64,000 nucleotides of DNA, from the NCBI RefSeq assembly GCF_005160265.1, contig NZ_CP039865.1, forward strand, positions 248,001 through 312,000. The letters are read 5' to 3'. The stretch is from Phreatobacter aquaticus. GTDB lineage: Bacteria > Pseudomonadota > Alphaproteobacteria > Rhizobiales > Phreatobacteraceae. Of this stretch, positions 42,833-51,994 are shown piece by piece. The notes under the pieces were generated by a model that was not told the DNA's origin, made no database searches, and saw only the letters and a list, made by a program, of their open reading frames with translations. Each line of letters begins with the position of its first letter. Positions within the stretch are counted from its first letter, which is position 1. The translations under genes were made by a program, and so were the position numbers.

Positions 42833-43966
42833 TCAGCTGTTGCCGGCCACGACCACGAGGCGGCGAACCTCACCCCTCAGGAAGGCCTGAAGGAAGCGGT
42901 TGTAGTCCTTGAAGGAAATGCAGCCGTTGGAATCGCCATTCGGGCCCAGCATGTAGGTGTGGGCCAGCAGGCCCGCGCGGCCATGAATGGCGCCGCTGCC
43001 GCCCACCGGATTGAGCCGGATCGCCCGCACGCCGTGGAACAGGGCTTCGCGCTCGGTCAGGGTGTAGGTATGCGGCGGGGTGGCGCCATGCATCCGAACG
43101 TGGACGTGGCGCGGATCGTCCCGCTTCGGTCCGAGGCCCGAATGAGCCTCCAGCCGCTCGCCATTGGGCAGGTAGACCGTGCGCGCGCTGATGTCATAGA
43201 TCGCGGTGCCCGGCTGCGGTACCGGCACGGCCATGGTCGGGCCGCCGATACGCATGCGCGGCGGGCCTTCGGTGAGGTCCTCCCGCGCCGATGCGTAGCC
43301 GAGCGCGGCGGCGGGCGTGGACGGCTGCGGTGCGCCGAACAGCCGCTCGAGGAAGTTGCGGCCGTCCGTGGGGGCGGGCTGGGTCGCGGCAATCTGCGAC
43401 CGGCTGGGTGTCCGACGCGCGGCAATTTCCGGCCGCTCGGAGGCCGGCGGGGCCACCAGCAGAGATGGACGCGGCAGCGGAACGGGTGCGGTCAGGGCGA
43501 GTTCGCGCCGCGGCGCGGGCATCAGCAGCGGCGACTCGACGGACTCATCCTCGGGTACGGCCGCCTCGGAGGGCAGGCTGGCCACGGCTCCCGGGGGCGA
43601 GGGCAGAGGCGCCTCGACCGGCCCCAGGACGATGGTGGTGGCGGGCGGCGGAGAGGCCGGCTGGAACGCGGCCGACATCGGCTGGCTTTGCCCGAGCGGA
43701 CGCGGGGCCATCCCAAGCGAGAAGCCGGGGTCCATCAGCGGATCGTGACGGCGCGACGGTGTTGCGGCGACCTGCAAGGGAGCTTGAACGTCGATCGCAG
43801 CAACGGACGTGGTCAGCGCGCGGTCGTTGCCGAGCAGCATCACATCGGCAAGCGGGACCATGCCCGTCGTGACGAGCAGAAGCGCGACCCAGGGAAGGCG
43901 TACCCTGTGCCTGCGGATGAACAGCGATAGAGCAGATCCGCGCGGCAGACGGGTCGTGTAACGCAT
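42833..43966 (-). CDS. Membrane-anchored DUF2778 (Tlde1-like, L,D-transpeptidase-type) protein
   Basis: Protein of 377 residues. ATG 43966 has GAGAG eight bases ahead. One hydrophobic segment near residues 20-45 (VRLPWVALLLVTTGMVPLA) anchors or exports it, followed by about 190 residues rich in Pro, Ala and Ser. The C-terminal DUF2778 domain starts near TVYLPNGERLEAHSGLG and holds HVHVRMHGATPP, then GSGAIHGRAG, and SNGCISFKDY with the presumed catalytic Cys. The same fold occurs in type VI secretion effector Tlde1, which exchanges D-amino acids in peptidoglycan. No secretion genes or immunity gene are adjacent, so a housekeeping cell-wall role is equally likely. Confidence 0.85.
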   Translation of the reverse strand: MRYTTRLPRGSALSLFIRRHRVRLPWVALLLVTTGMVPLADVMLLGNDRALTTSVAAIDVQAPLQVAATPSRRHDPLMDPGFSLGMAPRPLGQSQPMSAAFQPASPPPATTIVLGPVEAPLPSPPGAVASLPSEAAVPEDESVESPLLMPAPRRELALTAPVPLPRPSLLVAPPASERPEIAARRTPSRSQIAATQPAPTDGRNFLERLFGAPQPSTPAAALGYASAREDLTEGPPRMRIGGPTMAVPVPQPGTAIYDISARTVYLPNGERLEAHSGLGPKRDDPRHVHVRMHGATPPHTYTLTEREALFHGVRAIRLNPVGGSGAIHGRAGLLAHTYMLGPNGDSNGCISFKDYNRFLQAFLRGEVRRLVVVAGNS

Positions 43967-44546
43967 ACGCCAAACTCTCGGGATACTCTGGTACTCCTCC
44001 CCTGCCGGCCCAAGCCGGCACCTGCTCCGCCAGTCCCGCCGAAACGGACCGCGAGACAACGCGATGCAGAAACCATCTGCAGCACGGGGAAGCCCTCACG
44101 TCATTGAGGTCCAATAAGGCGCTTTTCTGGTTAATTGGCGGTGAACTCGGAGCGCACTTTTTTCACCATGCGGTCCTCAGCCGCCCATGGCCGCATCCGG
44201 AGGCCGGCACCGCCGCGCAGGTCTGATGCCGGCGACCAGCGTGTCCTTACGTCAGCCTATAGCATCCGTAACGTCAGCATGGCGAGCGCTGACATCTTCT
44301 CAAAACGCGCCGGAAACTCCTTATGTTTCATCGGTTGCAAAATGAGTATCAGCAATCATGAGTCACGGCCAGCTTTTCGAGCTGCACAAAAACTCAACCA
44401 TTGCGCTCATAAACAAGGCAACCCACAAGAATTAATCCGGCAAACAACAATCTTGCGGCAAAATTACTGAAGATTAGGAGAGAATTTACTTCCGTCATCA
44501 AATTCTCCCTCCGAACGGCGGCCTCAGCGACGGCCGCGGCGATGCG
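43967..44546. promoter_or_regulatory. Divergent intergenic region before the chemoreceptor gene
   Basis: About 580 bases between the DUF2778 gene and the chemoreceptor gene, increasingly AT-rich from 44100 to 44515. I see no convincing gene. The inverted repeat at 44480-44507 stands out; no sigma-54 GG-N10-GC promoter or other clear promoter was recognised. Confidence 0.5.
44480..44507. promoter_or_regulatory. 8-bp inverted repeat in the chemoreceptor upstream region
   Basis: GAGAATTT (44480-44487) and AAATTCTC (44500-44507) are exact inverted copies separated by 12 bases, 39 bases before the assigned start. It may be an operator or a weak leader hairpin. It is the only long dyad in this AT-rich region. 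Confidence 0.45.
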
Positions 44547-46589
44547 ATGGCGAGACCACTGGACATGATGACATTCCGTATTGGCACCAAGCTCATGGCC
44601 ATCTCGGCGCTGGGCGTATTCCTTGTGGCTGGCCTCATCGTTAACCAGCGCATCAGCAACAGCACCGTCGACCGGCTGCAGAGCGCCAGCGACCGACAGC
44701 AGGCCATTGCCATGGCTGCCATGGAGATCAACACCAGCGTCCGGCGCTCCCAGGTCGCCGTGCGTGATATCCGCCTGAGCCGGAATGCCGACGAGCTGAA
44801 CAATGCCGTCCAGGCGCTGGAACCGATCGTCGCCGCGACCAAGGCGCAGATCGCCACCACCATCCGCAATGCGGCGGGGCTCGACAGCGAGCGCGCCATG
44901 ACCGAGGTCGGCAAGCTCTATCAGACCTACAGCGCCGGTATCAGTGACCTCGTCACCCAGCAGAAGGCCAACCTCGCCGAACTGGTCCAGCGCAATGAGG
45001 CGACGGCCGTCTGGCAGAAGGCCTATGCCGCTCTCCTGATTTCTCCGGCCTTCACCGGCATGCCTGACAGTGCCGAGGCCGAGATCGACCTGCGTGCCGC
45101 CAACGCGGCCTTTGACGCGGCCCGCGCCGCCTCATGGCGCTTCATTGCCACGGGAGAAGTCCAGCAGCAGATGGCGGTGACCCGCTCCACGCTGCTCATT
45201 GTCGCCTCCGCGCGGGAGGCCGCCAACCGCTCCACCGCCAAGCCGGTGCAGGACGCCATCGAGGTTCTCATTGGCGCCGCCGAGAAATTCATTGGCCACA
45301 CGGCACTGGCGACCAAGCTGGAGGACGCCAAGAACAAGCTCATCCGCGAGCAGGTGACGCCGGCCGGCATAGCCGCCGCCGAACTGATCGCCAAGACGGT
45401 CCAGACGCTCAGTCAGGCGGCGGCGCTTGCCAAGCAGGAGGCGGAAGCGGAAGCCGCCCAGGCCGCCACTATCAGCCTCGGCCTCGGCCTGTTCGTCGTG
45501 CTCGTCCTAATCGGCTCCACGGTCTATTCGATGGTCGGCGTCATCCGCCCGATCAACACCATGACCGGCGCGATGGCGACACTCGCGAGCGGCGATACCT
45601 CGGTGGACATCCCCGGTGTCGGTCGCTCCGATGAAATCGGTCGCATGGCGTCTGCCGTCCAGGTGTTCAAGGACAATGCGCTGGCCAAGGTGGCGCTGGA
45701 GCACGAGCAGGAAGTCGCCAAGCTGCGCGCGGAAGCCGACAAGACCGCCATGATGAACGCCACCGCCGACAGCTTCGAGCAGGCCGTGGGCGGCATCGTC
45801 GCGGCGGTCTCTGCCTCCGCCATCCAGCTGCAATCGGCAGCGCAGACCATGTCGGCCGCCGCGGAGGAAACCTCCAACCAGTCGACCGTCGTGGCCAATG
45901 CCTCGGAGGAAGCCTCGACCAATGTTCAGTCGGTCTCGGCTGCGACCGACCAGCTGACCGGCTCGGTCGAGGAAATCAGCCGCCAGGTCGCCAATTCCGC
46001 CCGCATCGCCGCAGAGGCCGAGGCAAGCGCCACGGCCACCACCGCCAAGGTGGAGCGCCTCGCCCATGCCGCCACCAAGATCGGCGCCATCGTCGAGCTG
46101 ATCAGCAACATTGCCGGCCAGACCAATCTGCTGGCCCTCAACGCCACCATCGAGGCAGCGCGGGCCGGCGAGGCCGGCAAGGGCTTCGCCGTCGTCGCCT
46201 CGGAGGTGAAGAACCTCGCCGAACAGACCGGCAAGGCTACCAGCGAGATCAGCGCCCAGATCAACGAGATCCAGGCGTCCACCAGCGATTCGGCAACCGC
46301 TATCAGCGAGATCACCGGCATCATCCAGAAGCTGAACGGCATTGCATCCGGCATCGCCTCAGCGGTGGAGGAGCAGGGCGCGGCCACCCGCGAGATCGCC
46401 CGCAACGTGCAGCAGGCGGCTCAGGGGACGCAGGAAGTGTCGGCGAATATCGCAGGCGTCACCCGCGCGGCCGAGGAATCGAGCGCCGCCTCCGCGCAGG
46501 TTCTGGGGGCTGCCGGCGGCCTCTCCCAGCAGAGCGACGTTCTGCGCGCCGAGGTCGACCGGTTCTTGGCCGGCATCCGCGCCGCCTGA
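44547..46589 (+). CDS. Methyl-accepting chemotaxis protein
   Basis: Chemoreceptor of 680 residues. An N-terminal membrane helix ([17 protein letters not shown]) is followed by a large helical periplasmic sensor of about 280 residues, a second helix ([21 protein letters not shown]), a HAMP domain and a cytoplasmic signalling domain. The hairpin tip carries the highly conserved [16 protein letters not shown]-like stretch (here [20 protein letters not shown]) that contacts CheA/CheW, and [18 protein letters not shown] follows. No CheB/CheR-tethering pentapeptide is seen at the C-terminus. Start alternatives at 44565 or 44568 cannot be excluded, since no strong ribosome site distinguishes them. 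Chemotaxis genes are elsewhere; a link to nutrients handled nearby is inference. Confidence 0.95.
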   Translation: MARPLDMMTFRIGTKLMAISALGVFLVAGLIVNQRISNSTVDRLQSASDRQQAIAMAAMEINTSVRRSQVAVRDIRLSRNADELNNAVQALEPIVAATKAQIATTIRNAAGLDSERAMTEVGKLYQTYSAGISDLVTQQKANLAELVQRNEATAVWQKAYAALLISPAFTGMPDSAEAEIDLRAANAAFDAARAASWRFIATGEVQQQMAVTRSTLLIVASAREAANRSTAKPVQDAIEVLIGAAEKFIGHTALATKLEDAKNKLIREQVTPAGIAAAELIAKTVQTLSQAAALAKQEAEAEAAQAATISLGLGLFVVLVLIGSTVYSMVGVIRPINTMTGAMATLASGDTSVDIPGVGRSDEIGRMASAVQVFKDNALAKVALEHEQEVAKLRAEADKTAMMNATADSFEQAVGGIVAAVSASAIQLQSAAQTMSAAAEETSNQSTVVANASEEASTNVQSVSAATDQLTGSVEEISRQVANSARIAAEAEASATATTAKVERLAHAATKIGAIVELISNIAGQTNLLALNATIEAARAGEAGKGFAVVASEVKNLAEQTGKATSEISAQINEIQASTSDSATAISEITGIIQKLNGIASGIASAVEEQGAATREIARNVQQAAQGTQEVSANIAGVTRAAEESSAASAQVLGAAGGLSQQSDVLRAEVDRFLAGIRAA

Positions 46590-46607
46590 GGCGACACGGC
46601 CAGACGA

Positions 46608-47900
46608 TCAGCTGCGCGCCGGCGGGACAATCCTGCCGGCGACCGCGCGCACCTTGCGCGGCGCTGCCATCCAGATCGCGATGGCCGACATCACGCTGAG
46701 CGCCATCCCGATCACGAAGGCCATCTGGTAATTGCCATGGATGTCGTGGAGCAGGCCGGTCACCCACGGACCTGCAGCACCTCCGGCCAGAGCGCCGAAC
46801 ATGACCGTGCCGAAGATCGTGCCGAAATGCCGGCCCTGGAAGATCTCGGCGACGACGGCGCCCATGATCGAGGTGAAGCCGTAGCCAAGAAAGCCCTGCA
46901 CGGCGATCATCAGATAGAGCAGCGGGAAACTCGGCGTCGACTGCAGCAGCATGAGCACGCCATAGCAGATCGCGAAGCCCAGCCCTGACGCGGTCCACAC
47001 CCACTCGCGGCCAATCCGGTCGGAGAGATGGCCGAGCGCGATCTGGCCGGGAATGCCAAACAGACTGACGAAGCCAAGGGCCCAGGCCGCGGCGCTGGAA
47101 TTGAAGCCGATCTCCACCAGATACTTGGTCTGGTGAATCTGCACGGCATACCAGACATAGAGCCCGCAGAAATAGCCGAGCACGATCCACCAGAATCGGG
47201 CGGTGCGCAGCGCCCGGCCAAGCGTCCAGTCGGTCGCCGCCCAGGCGGCATCGACGATGTTGCTGGGTGCCGCGACCGAATTGGCTGTCGGCGCCGCGTC
47301 TCCGTCAGGCTGCAGGCCGAGATCCTGCGGCCGCTTGCGCAGCAAGAGGTTGAGCGGCGCCAGCACGATGATGACCAGGAGCCCCATGGCGAAACTTGCG
47401 GTCCGCCAGCCCGCCTGGTCGATGGCGGTCTGGACAGCCGGCAACAGCGTGATCGAACCGATGCCAACGCCTGCAAAGGCCAGCCCCACCGCCAGGCCCC
47501 GGCGGCGGACGAACCAGTTGGGCAGGAACAGCGACTGGCCGGAATAGCCGAGACAGACGCTGCCGCTGCCAACCAGCAGGCCGATCGTGGCATAGAGGTG
47601 CCAGGGCTGGGATGTCAGCGGCGCGAGCAGCAGGCCCGCCCCCATCAGCACGACGCCGAGCTCCATGACCGTGCGCGGACCCGTGCGATCCATCAGCTTG
47701 CCCATCAGCGGACTGAGGATCGCCGAGATCAGGAACCCGAACGAGAAGGCGCCTGCGGTGACGCCACGATCCCAGCCGAACTCGTCGATGATGGGCGAGA
47801 ACAGCAGCGAGAACGAGGTGCGCGCATTCACCCCGATGCCCATGGTCACGAAGGTGACGGCGACGATGACCCAGCCGTAATAGAAAGGCAGGCGGCGCAT
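46608..47900 (-). CDS. Major facilitator superfamily transporter (monocarboxylate/oxalate-formate type)
   Basis: Twelve-helix secondary transporter of 430 residues. ATG 47900 follows AGGA at a normal distance. YGWVIVAVTFVTMGIGVNAR and the loop LMDRTGPRTVMELG between helices 2 and 3 are typical of the MFS monocarboxylate-porter branch, and helix 8-9 holds GHLSDRIGREW. It should move an organic acid or similar compound by proton coupling. It diverges from the Liv operon over 217 bases; they may share a regulator and substrate class (inference). Confidence 0.9.
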   Translation of the reverse strand: MRRLPFYYGWVIVAVTFVTMGIGVNARTSFSLLFSPIIDEFGWDRGVTAGAFSFGFLISAILSPLMGKLMDRTGPRTVMELGVVLMGAGLLLAPLTSQPWHLYATIGLLVGSGSVCLGYSGQSLFLPNWFVRRRGLAVGLAFAGVGIGSITLLPAVQTAIDQAGWRTASFAMGLLVIIVLAPLNLLLRKRPQDLGLQPDGDAAPTANSVAAPSNIVDAAWAATDWTLGRALRTARFWWIVLGYFCGLYVWYAVQIHQTKYLVEIGFNSSAAAWALGFVSLFGIPGQIALGHLSDRIGREWVWTASGLGFAICYGVLMLLQSTPSFPLLYLMIAVQGFLGYGFTSIMGAVVAEIFQGRHFGTIFGTVMFGALAGGAAGPWVTGLLHDIHGNYQMAFVIGMALSVMSAIAIWMAAPRKVRAVAGRIVPPARS

Positions 47901-48082
47901 GGCATGTCCTGGTGCTGGGGCGGCGGGACCGGACCCGCACTCTATGCGCATCGGCAGGGCGAAGCCTACGCCATCCCGACCGGCCAATCGGAGGAGATCA
48001 GGCGCACGGCGCCATTGGTCTCGTCCGAACCCAGTTCACGCCGCATCAATTTCCGGCTAATCAGGCAATCCACAACACGCGA

Positions 48083-48098
48083 ACCGGGGTTACCCGGT
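48083..48098 (+). promoter_or_regulatory. Leader hairpin upstream of the Liv binding-protein gene
   Basis: ACCGGG (48083-48088) and CCCGGT (48093-48098) form a six-base stem with a four-base loop, 19 bases before the start codon and just upstream of the GGGAGG ribosome site. It lies in the 217-base divergent region between the MFS and Liv genes. It may stabilise the 5' end; no other element is recognised there. Confidence 0.35.
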
Positions 48099-48117
48099 CG
48101 TCTTCCGGGAGGATTGC

Positions 48118-49272
48118 ATGATGAAGAAGTGGCTCATGGGGCTGGGTCTTGCCGCAGCGCTCGTAGCGCCTGCCAGCGCCCAGCAGACGGTCAAGCTGAT
48201 CGACGTCGCCGAACTGTCGGGCGCGGGCGCGACCGCCGGCACCAACTGGCGCAATGGCATCGATCTCGCCGTCCAGCACATCAATGCCCGCGGTGGCATT
48301 CTGGGCCGGCAGATCCAGATCACCCATTACGACAGCCAGACCAATCCGGGCGCCACACGCGCGGCCGTCCAGCGCGCCATCGACGAGGACACCTATGCCG
48401 TGCTCGGCCCGGTCTTCTCCGGCCCGATCGGCGCCTCGATGCAGATCGCGCAGCGCGCCGAGATCGCCCAGTTCGTCGGTGGCGAGGCGGCCAATCTCAC
48501 CCGCCAGGGCAATCAGTTCCTGTTCCGCACCTCGCTGAGCCAGGCAGCGGCCATGCCGAAGATCGCGGCCTATCTGAAGGACACCGTGAAGGCGACCAAG
48601 ATCGCGGTCATCTTCGTCAACAACGATTTCGGCAAGGGCGGCCGCGACGCGATCATCCCGGAACTCACCAGCCGCGGCATGCAGGTGGTGGCCGATGTCT
48701 CGACCGAGCAGGGCCAGACCGATTTCGCCGCCGACGCGATCCGCATCCGCAACTCCGGCGCGGATGCCGTCTTCGTCTATCTCAACGAGGACGAGAGCGC
48801 CCGCTTCCTGCGCGCCGCCCGCCAGCAGGGCATCACCGCGCCGCTGGTCGGCGAGACCACGCTGCTCGGCCAGAAGGTGATCGAGCTCGCCGGCGATGCC
48901 GCCAACGGCGCGCGCGGCCATGTCGGTCTCTCCATCGATGCGCCGGTGCCGGCCTTCCAGGAATTCGGCCGCCAGTTCCGCGAGCGCTTCGGCTCGACGC
49001 CCGACCATAACGGCCTTAAGGGCTATATGGCCGTGTTCATGATCAAATGGGCGACCGAGAAGATGGGCCGCTTCGACAAGAAGGGCGTGGCCGAGACCCT
49101 GCGCGGCGCAACCATCACACCGGCCATGGAGCCCGGCATCCTGATCACCACCCGCATCGAGCCGAACGGCGACATCGACCGCGAGAGCTTCCTCGGCGAG
49201 GTGATCAATGGCCGCCAGGTGATCAACGTCACCCTGCCGATGATCAACCCGACCGCCCGTCCCGGCGGCTGA
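48118..49272 (+). CDS. Branched-chain amino acid-type ABC binding protein (LivJ/LivK family)
   Basis: Periplasmic binding protein of 384 residues. GGGAGG lies before ATG 48118 (a second ATG follows immediately). A Sec signal MMKKWLMGLGLAAALVAP cleaves near ASAQQ. The Periplas-BP-6 fold is shown by LSGAGATAGTNWRNGIDLAV, GGILGRQIQITHYDSQTNPG and VLGPVFSGPIGASMQIAQ. It heads a complete Liv importer. Family members bind leucine-type amino acids, amides, urea or aromatic acids; the neighbourhood favours an aromatic or related acid, but this is inference. Confidence 0.94.
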   Translation: MMKKWLMGLGLAAALVAPASAQQTVKLIDVAELSGAGATAGTNWRNGIDLAVQHINARGGILGRQIQITHYDSQTNPGATRAAVQRAIDEDTYAVLGPVFSGPIGASMQIAQRAEIAQFVGGEAANLTRQGNQFLFRTSLSQAAAMPKIAAYLKDTVKATKIAVIFVNNDFGKGGRDAIIPELTSRGMQVVADVSTEQGQTDFAADAIRIRNSGADAVFVYLNEDESARFLRAARQQGITAPLVGETTLLGQKVIELAGDAANGARGHVGLSIDAPVPAFQEFGRQFRERFGSTPDHNGLKGYMAVFMIKWATEKMGRFDKKGVAETLRGATITPAMEPGILITTRIEPNGDIDRESFLGEVINGRQVINVTLPMINPTARPGG

Positions 49273-49281
49273 GGCCTCGAA

Positions 49282-49309
49282 CGGCGCGCCCGCCACGCTC
49301 GGCGCGCCG
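49282..49309 (+). promoter_or_regulatory. Strong intercistronic hairpin after the Liv binding-protein gene
   Basis: CGGCGCGCC (49282-49290) and GGCGCGCCG (49301-49309) form a nine-base GC stem with a ten-base loop, nine bases after the binding-protein stop and about 70 bases before livH. It is followed by CTTCGCTCTCC, not a T-tract. As at 8220-8244, it could let the binding-protein message outlast or outnumber the permease message. Confidence 0.65.
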
Positions 49310-49380
49310 CTTCGCTCTCCCAATAGCGATCCACCGCCCTGCCACCGGCTGGGCGGTCAAGACAGGGGCTGCCCCCGGCC

Positions 49381-50259
49381 ATGGCCGAACTGATTCAAAT
49401 CCTGATCGCCGGACTGGCGACCGGCGCCATCTACGCGCTGGCCGCCATCGGTTTCACGCTGGTCTGGCAGACCTCGCAGACGATCAATTTCGCCCAAGGC
49501 GAATTCGTCATGCTGCCGGCAATCTTCGTGCTGGTCGGCACCATGACCTTCGGCCTGCCGCTCTGGCTTGCGCTGATCATCGGCACGGCCATGTTCGTCC
49601 TGCTGTTCGGCTTCGGCTTCAAGCGGCTGCTGGTTGATCAGATGATCTCCCAGGGTGTCCTTCCGCTCGCCTTCGCCACCATGGCGCTGTCGATCCTGAT
49701 GAAGGAAGGCGCCAAGGACTTCTTCTCCGCTGAGGCCCAGGTCTTCCCGACACTGGCGCCCGCCGGCAATCTCGATCTGCTCGGCACGGCGGTGTCCTGG
49801 CAGAATGTCGTGGTGATCGGCGTCGCCTTCGCAGCCATCGGCCTGCTCCAGTTTTTCGTCAATCACACGCGCACCGGCCGGCAGATGCAGGCGACCGCCC
49901 AGAACCCCTATGTCGCGCAGTTGCTCGGCATCCCGGTCGACCGCATGATCCTCTACACGTTCCTGATCAATGCCGGCCTTGCCGCCATGGCGAGCTTCCT
50001 CGTCTCGCCGATCTATCTCGCCAAGTTCTCCAACGGCGACGTCATCGGCCTCTCCGCCTTCATCGCGGCCATCGTTGGCGGCTTCAACCAGGTGCGCGGT
50101 GCGCTCTGGGGCGGGCTGCTGGTCGGCATGGTCGATGCGCTCGCCGCCTCCTATGTCTCCACCAGCTACCGGTCCGCCGTACCGCTGGTCCTGCTGGTGG
50201 CAATCATCCTGTTCAGGCCCGAAGGCCTGTTCGGCTCCAAGGAAGAGCGGCGGGTATGA
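49381..50259 (+). CDS. livH: Liv-type ABC permease (LivH)
   Basis: Inner membrane permease of 292 residues with about eight helices. LIAGLATGAIYALAAIGFTLVWQTSQTINFAQGEF at the N-terminus is the LivH hallmark; the cytoplasmic loop contains GRQMQATAQNPYVAQLLGI. It pairs with LivM to form the channel. It starts 108 bases after the binding-protein gene, across the hairpin at 49282-49309, and overlaps livM by ATGA. Confidence 0.94.
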   Translation: MAELIQILIAGLATGAIYALAAIGFTLVWQTSQTINFAQGEFVMLPAIFVLVGTMTFGLPLWLALIIGTAMFVLLFGFGFKRLLVDQMISQGVLPLAFATMALSILMKEGAKDFFSAEAQVFPTLAPAGNLDLLGTAVSWQNVVVIGVAFAAIGLLQFFVNHTRTGRQMQATAQNPYVAQLLGIPVDRMILYTFLINAGLAAMASFLVSPIYLAKFSNGDVIGLSAFIAAIVGGFNQVRGALWGGLLVGMVDALAASYVSTSYRSAVPLVLLVAIILFRPEGLFGSKEERRV

Positions 50260-51251
50260 GCGCGCTCGACACCCCGGATAAGGCACCGTCCCGGCTCGGC
50301 GGCCTCATCGCGGCCACCGACTGGTCCCTGGTCACGCTCGTCGTCGGTGCCATCGTGCTCTGGTTCGTGCCGGTCAATATGGGCCGCTACGGCACCTATG
50401 TGCTCTCGCTCTGGCTGGTCATGGCGGTCGCCGCCATGGGGCTCAATCTCATCCTCGGCTATGCCGGACTGAAGGCACTCTGCCAGGCCGCTTTTCTTGG
50501 GATCGGCGCCTATGCCACCGCCCTCCTCACCAAGGCGGGCGTGCCCTGGGTCGCCGCCTTCGGCCTGTCCGGCCTCCTCTGCTTCGTCGTCGGCATCCTC
50601 ATCGGCTTTCCGGCCCTGCGCGTCCGCGCGCATTATCTGGGCTTCGTCACGCTCGCCTTCGCCACTGTCGTCTGGCTGGTCATGCGCAACGAGCAATGGC
50701 TGACCGGCGGCACGTTCGGCCTGTCCAACATTCCCCGCCCCGCTATCCTCGGCTGGAAGACCGATGGCGCGCTCGCCTTCCACCGCTTCGTTGTCGGCGT
50801 CACGCTGATCCTGGCGCTCGGCCTCTGGTGGCTGGTCAAAAGCCCCTGGGGCCGCGCCTTTCTGGCCTTGCGCGAAAACCCGGTGCGGGCGGCGAGCCTC
50901 GGCGTCGATACCCGCCTCTATACGCTGATGGCCTTTGCCATCGGCTCGGCCTATGGCGGCTTTGCCGGCGCCCTCTATGCGCCGCTGGTCGAGTTCATCG
51001 ACCCCTCGCCCTTCTCGCTCGGCGCCTCGTTCTTCCTCGTGCTGATGGTCATCTGCGGCGGCGCCGGCTTCATGATGGGCCCCTTCGTCGGGGCCCTGCT
51101 GGCGGTGGCCCTGCCCGAATGGCTGCGCTTCACCGGCGGGCTCTACCTGCTGATCTTCGCCGCGACCGTTCTCGTCCTGCTCATCCTCTGTCCCGGCGGC
51201 ATCCTCGGCCTCGGCGAAAAGGCGATCGCCTGGATGCGGAGGCGCTTATGA
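50256..51251 (+). CDS. livM: Liv-type ABC permease (LivM)
   Basis: Permease of 331 residues. After a 25-residue cytoplasmic tail come about eight to nine helices. LNLILGYAGLKALCQAAFLGIGAYATALL and the loop WGRAFLALRENPVRAASLGVDTR are standard for LivM. Both ends overlap neighbours by ATGA, so the Liv permease and ATPase genes are translationally coupled. Confidence 0.94.
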   Translation: MSALDTPDKAPSRLGGLIAATDWSLVTLVVGAIVLWFVPVNMGRYGTYVLSLWLVMAVAAMGLNLILGYAGLKALCQAAFLGIGAYATALLTKAGVPWVAAFGLSGLLCFVVGILIGFPALRVRAHYLGFVTLAFATVVWLVMRNEQWLTGGTFGLSNIPRPAILGWKTDGALAFHRFVVGVTLILALGLWWLVKSPWGRAFLALRENPVRAASLGVDTRLYTLMAFAIGSAYGGFAGALYAPLVEFIDPSPFSLGASFFLVLMVICGGAGFMMGPFVGALLAVALPEWLRFTGGLYLLIFAATVLVLLILCPGGILGLGEKAIAWMRRRL

Positions 51252-51991
51252 GCCCGGTCCTCAAGGTCTCCAATCTCACGCGCCATTTCGGCGGCATCAC
51301 CGCCGTCTCGGACGTCTCCTTCGAGGTCCATGCCGGCGAGATCCTGGGGCTCATCGGCCCCAACGGGTCGGGCAAGTCGACCCTGTTCAACTGCATCCTC
51401 GGCCAGATCCCGCCAAGCGAGGGCGAGGTTGCGCTCGACGGCCAGTCCATCACCGGCCTGCGGCCATCGGCGCTCAACCGGCGTGGCGTCAGCCGCACCT
51501 TCCAGCTCCTGCAGGTCTTTCCTGACCTGACCGTGCGCGAGAACCTGATCCTCGCGGGCCAGGAACATGTCGGCTCCATGCTGACCCGGTTGATCGGCCC
51601 GCGCGATGCCGGCCTCGGCGCCAAGGCCGACCAGATGATCGGCTTCTTCCGTCTCGGCCATCTGTCGGGCGAGAAGGCCGGCCGCCTCAGCTATGGCCAG
51701 CAGAAGCTGCTCGACGCCGCCATGGCCCTGATGGCGGGCCCACGCCTCGTTCTGCTCGACGAGCCGGCGGGCGGCGTCAATCCGACCATGCTGGAAGGCC
51801 TGAAGGAGCGGCTCGCCGCCTATAACCGCGAGGTCGGCACCACCTTCGTGGTCATCGAACACAATATGGAATTCGTCATGAGCCTGTGCACCCGCGTGCT
51901 GGTGCTGGCCGAAGGCCGGATCATCGCCGAGGGCACGCCGCAAGAGGTGCGGAGCAACCAGCGCGTCATCGACGCCTATCTCGGAGGCTGA
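51248..51991 (+). CDS. livG: Liv-type ABC ATPase (LivG)
   Basis: ATP-binding subunit of 247 residues. Walker A GPNGSGKST, Q loop FQLLQVFPDLT, signature LSYGQQKL, Walker B LVLLDEPAGGVNP and VIEHNMEFV are present. ATG 51248 overlaps the livM stop; the longer frame upstream is read-through. It pairs with LivF, which starts 3 bases later. Confidence 0.95.
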   Translation: MSPVLKVSNLTRHFGGITAVSDVSFEVHAGEILGLIGPNGSGKSTLFNCILGQIPPSEGEVALDGQSITGLRPSALNRRGVSRTFQLLQVFPDLTVRENLILAGQEHVGSMLTRLIGPRDAGLGAKADQMIGFFRLGHLSGEKAGRLSYGQQKLLDAAMALMAGPRLVLLDEPAGGVNPTMLEGLKERLAAYNREVGTTFVVIEHNMEFVMSLCTRVLVLAEGRIIAEGTPQEVRSNQRVIDAYLGG

Positions 51992-51994
51992 GCC

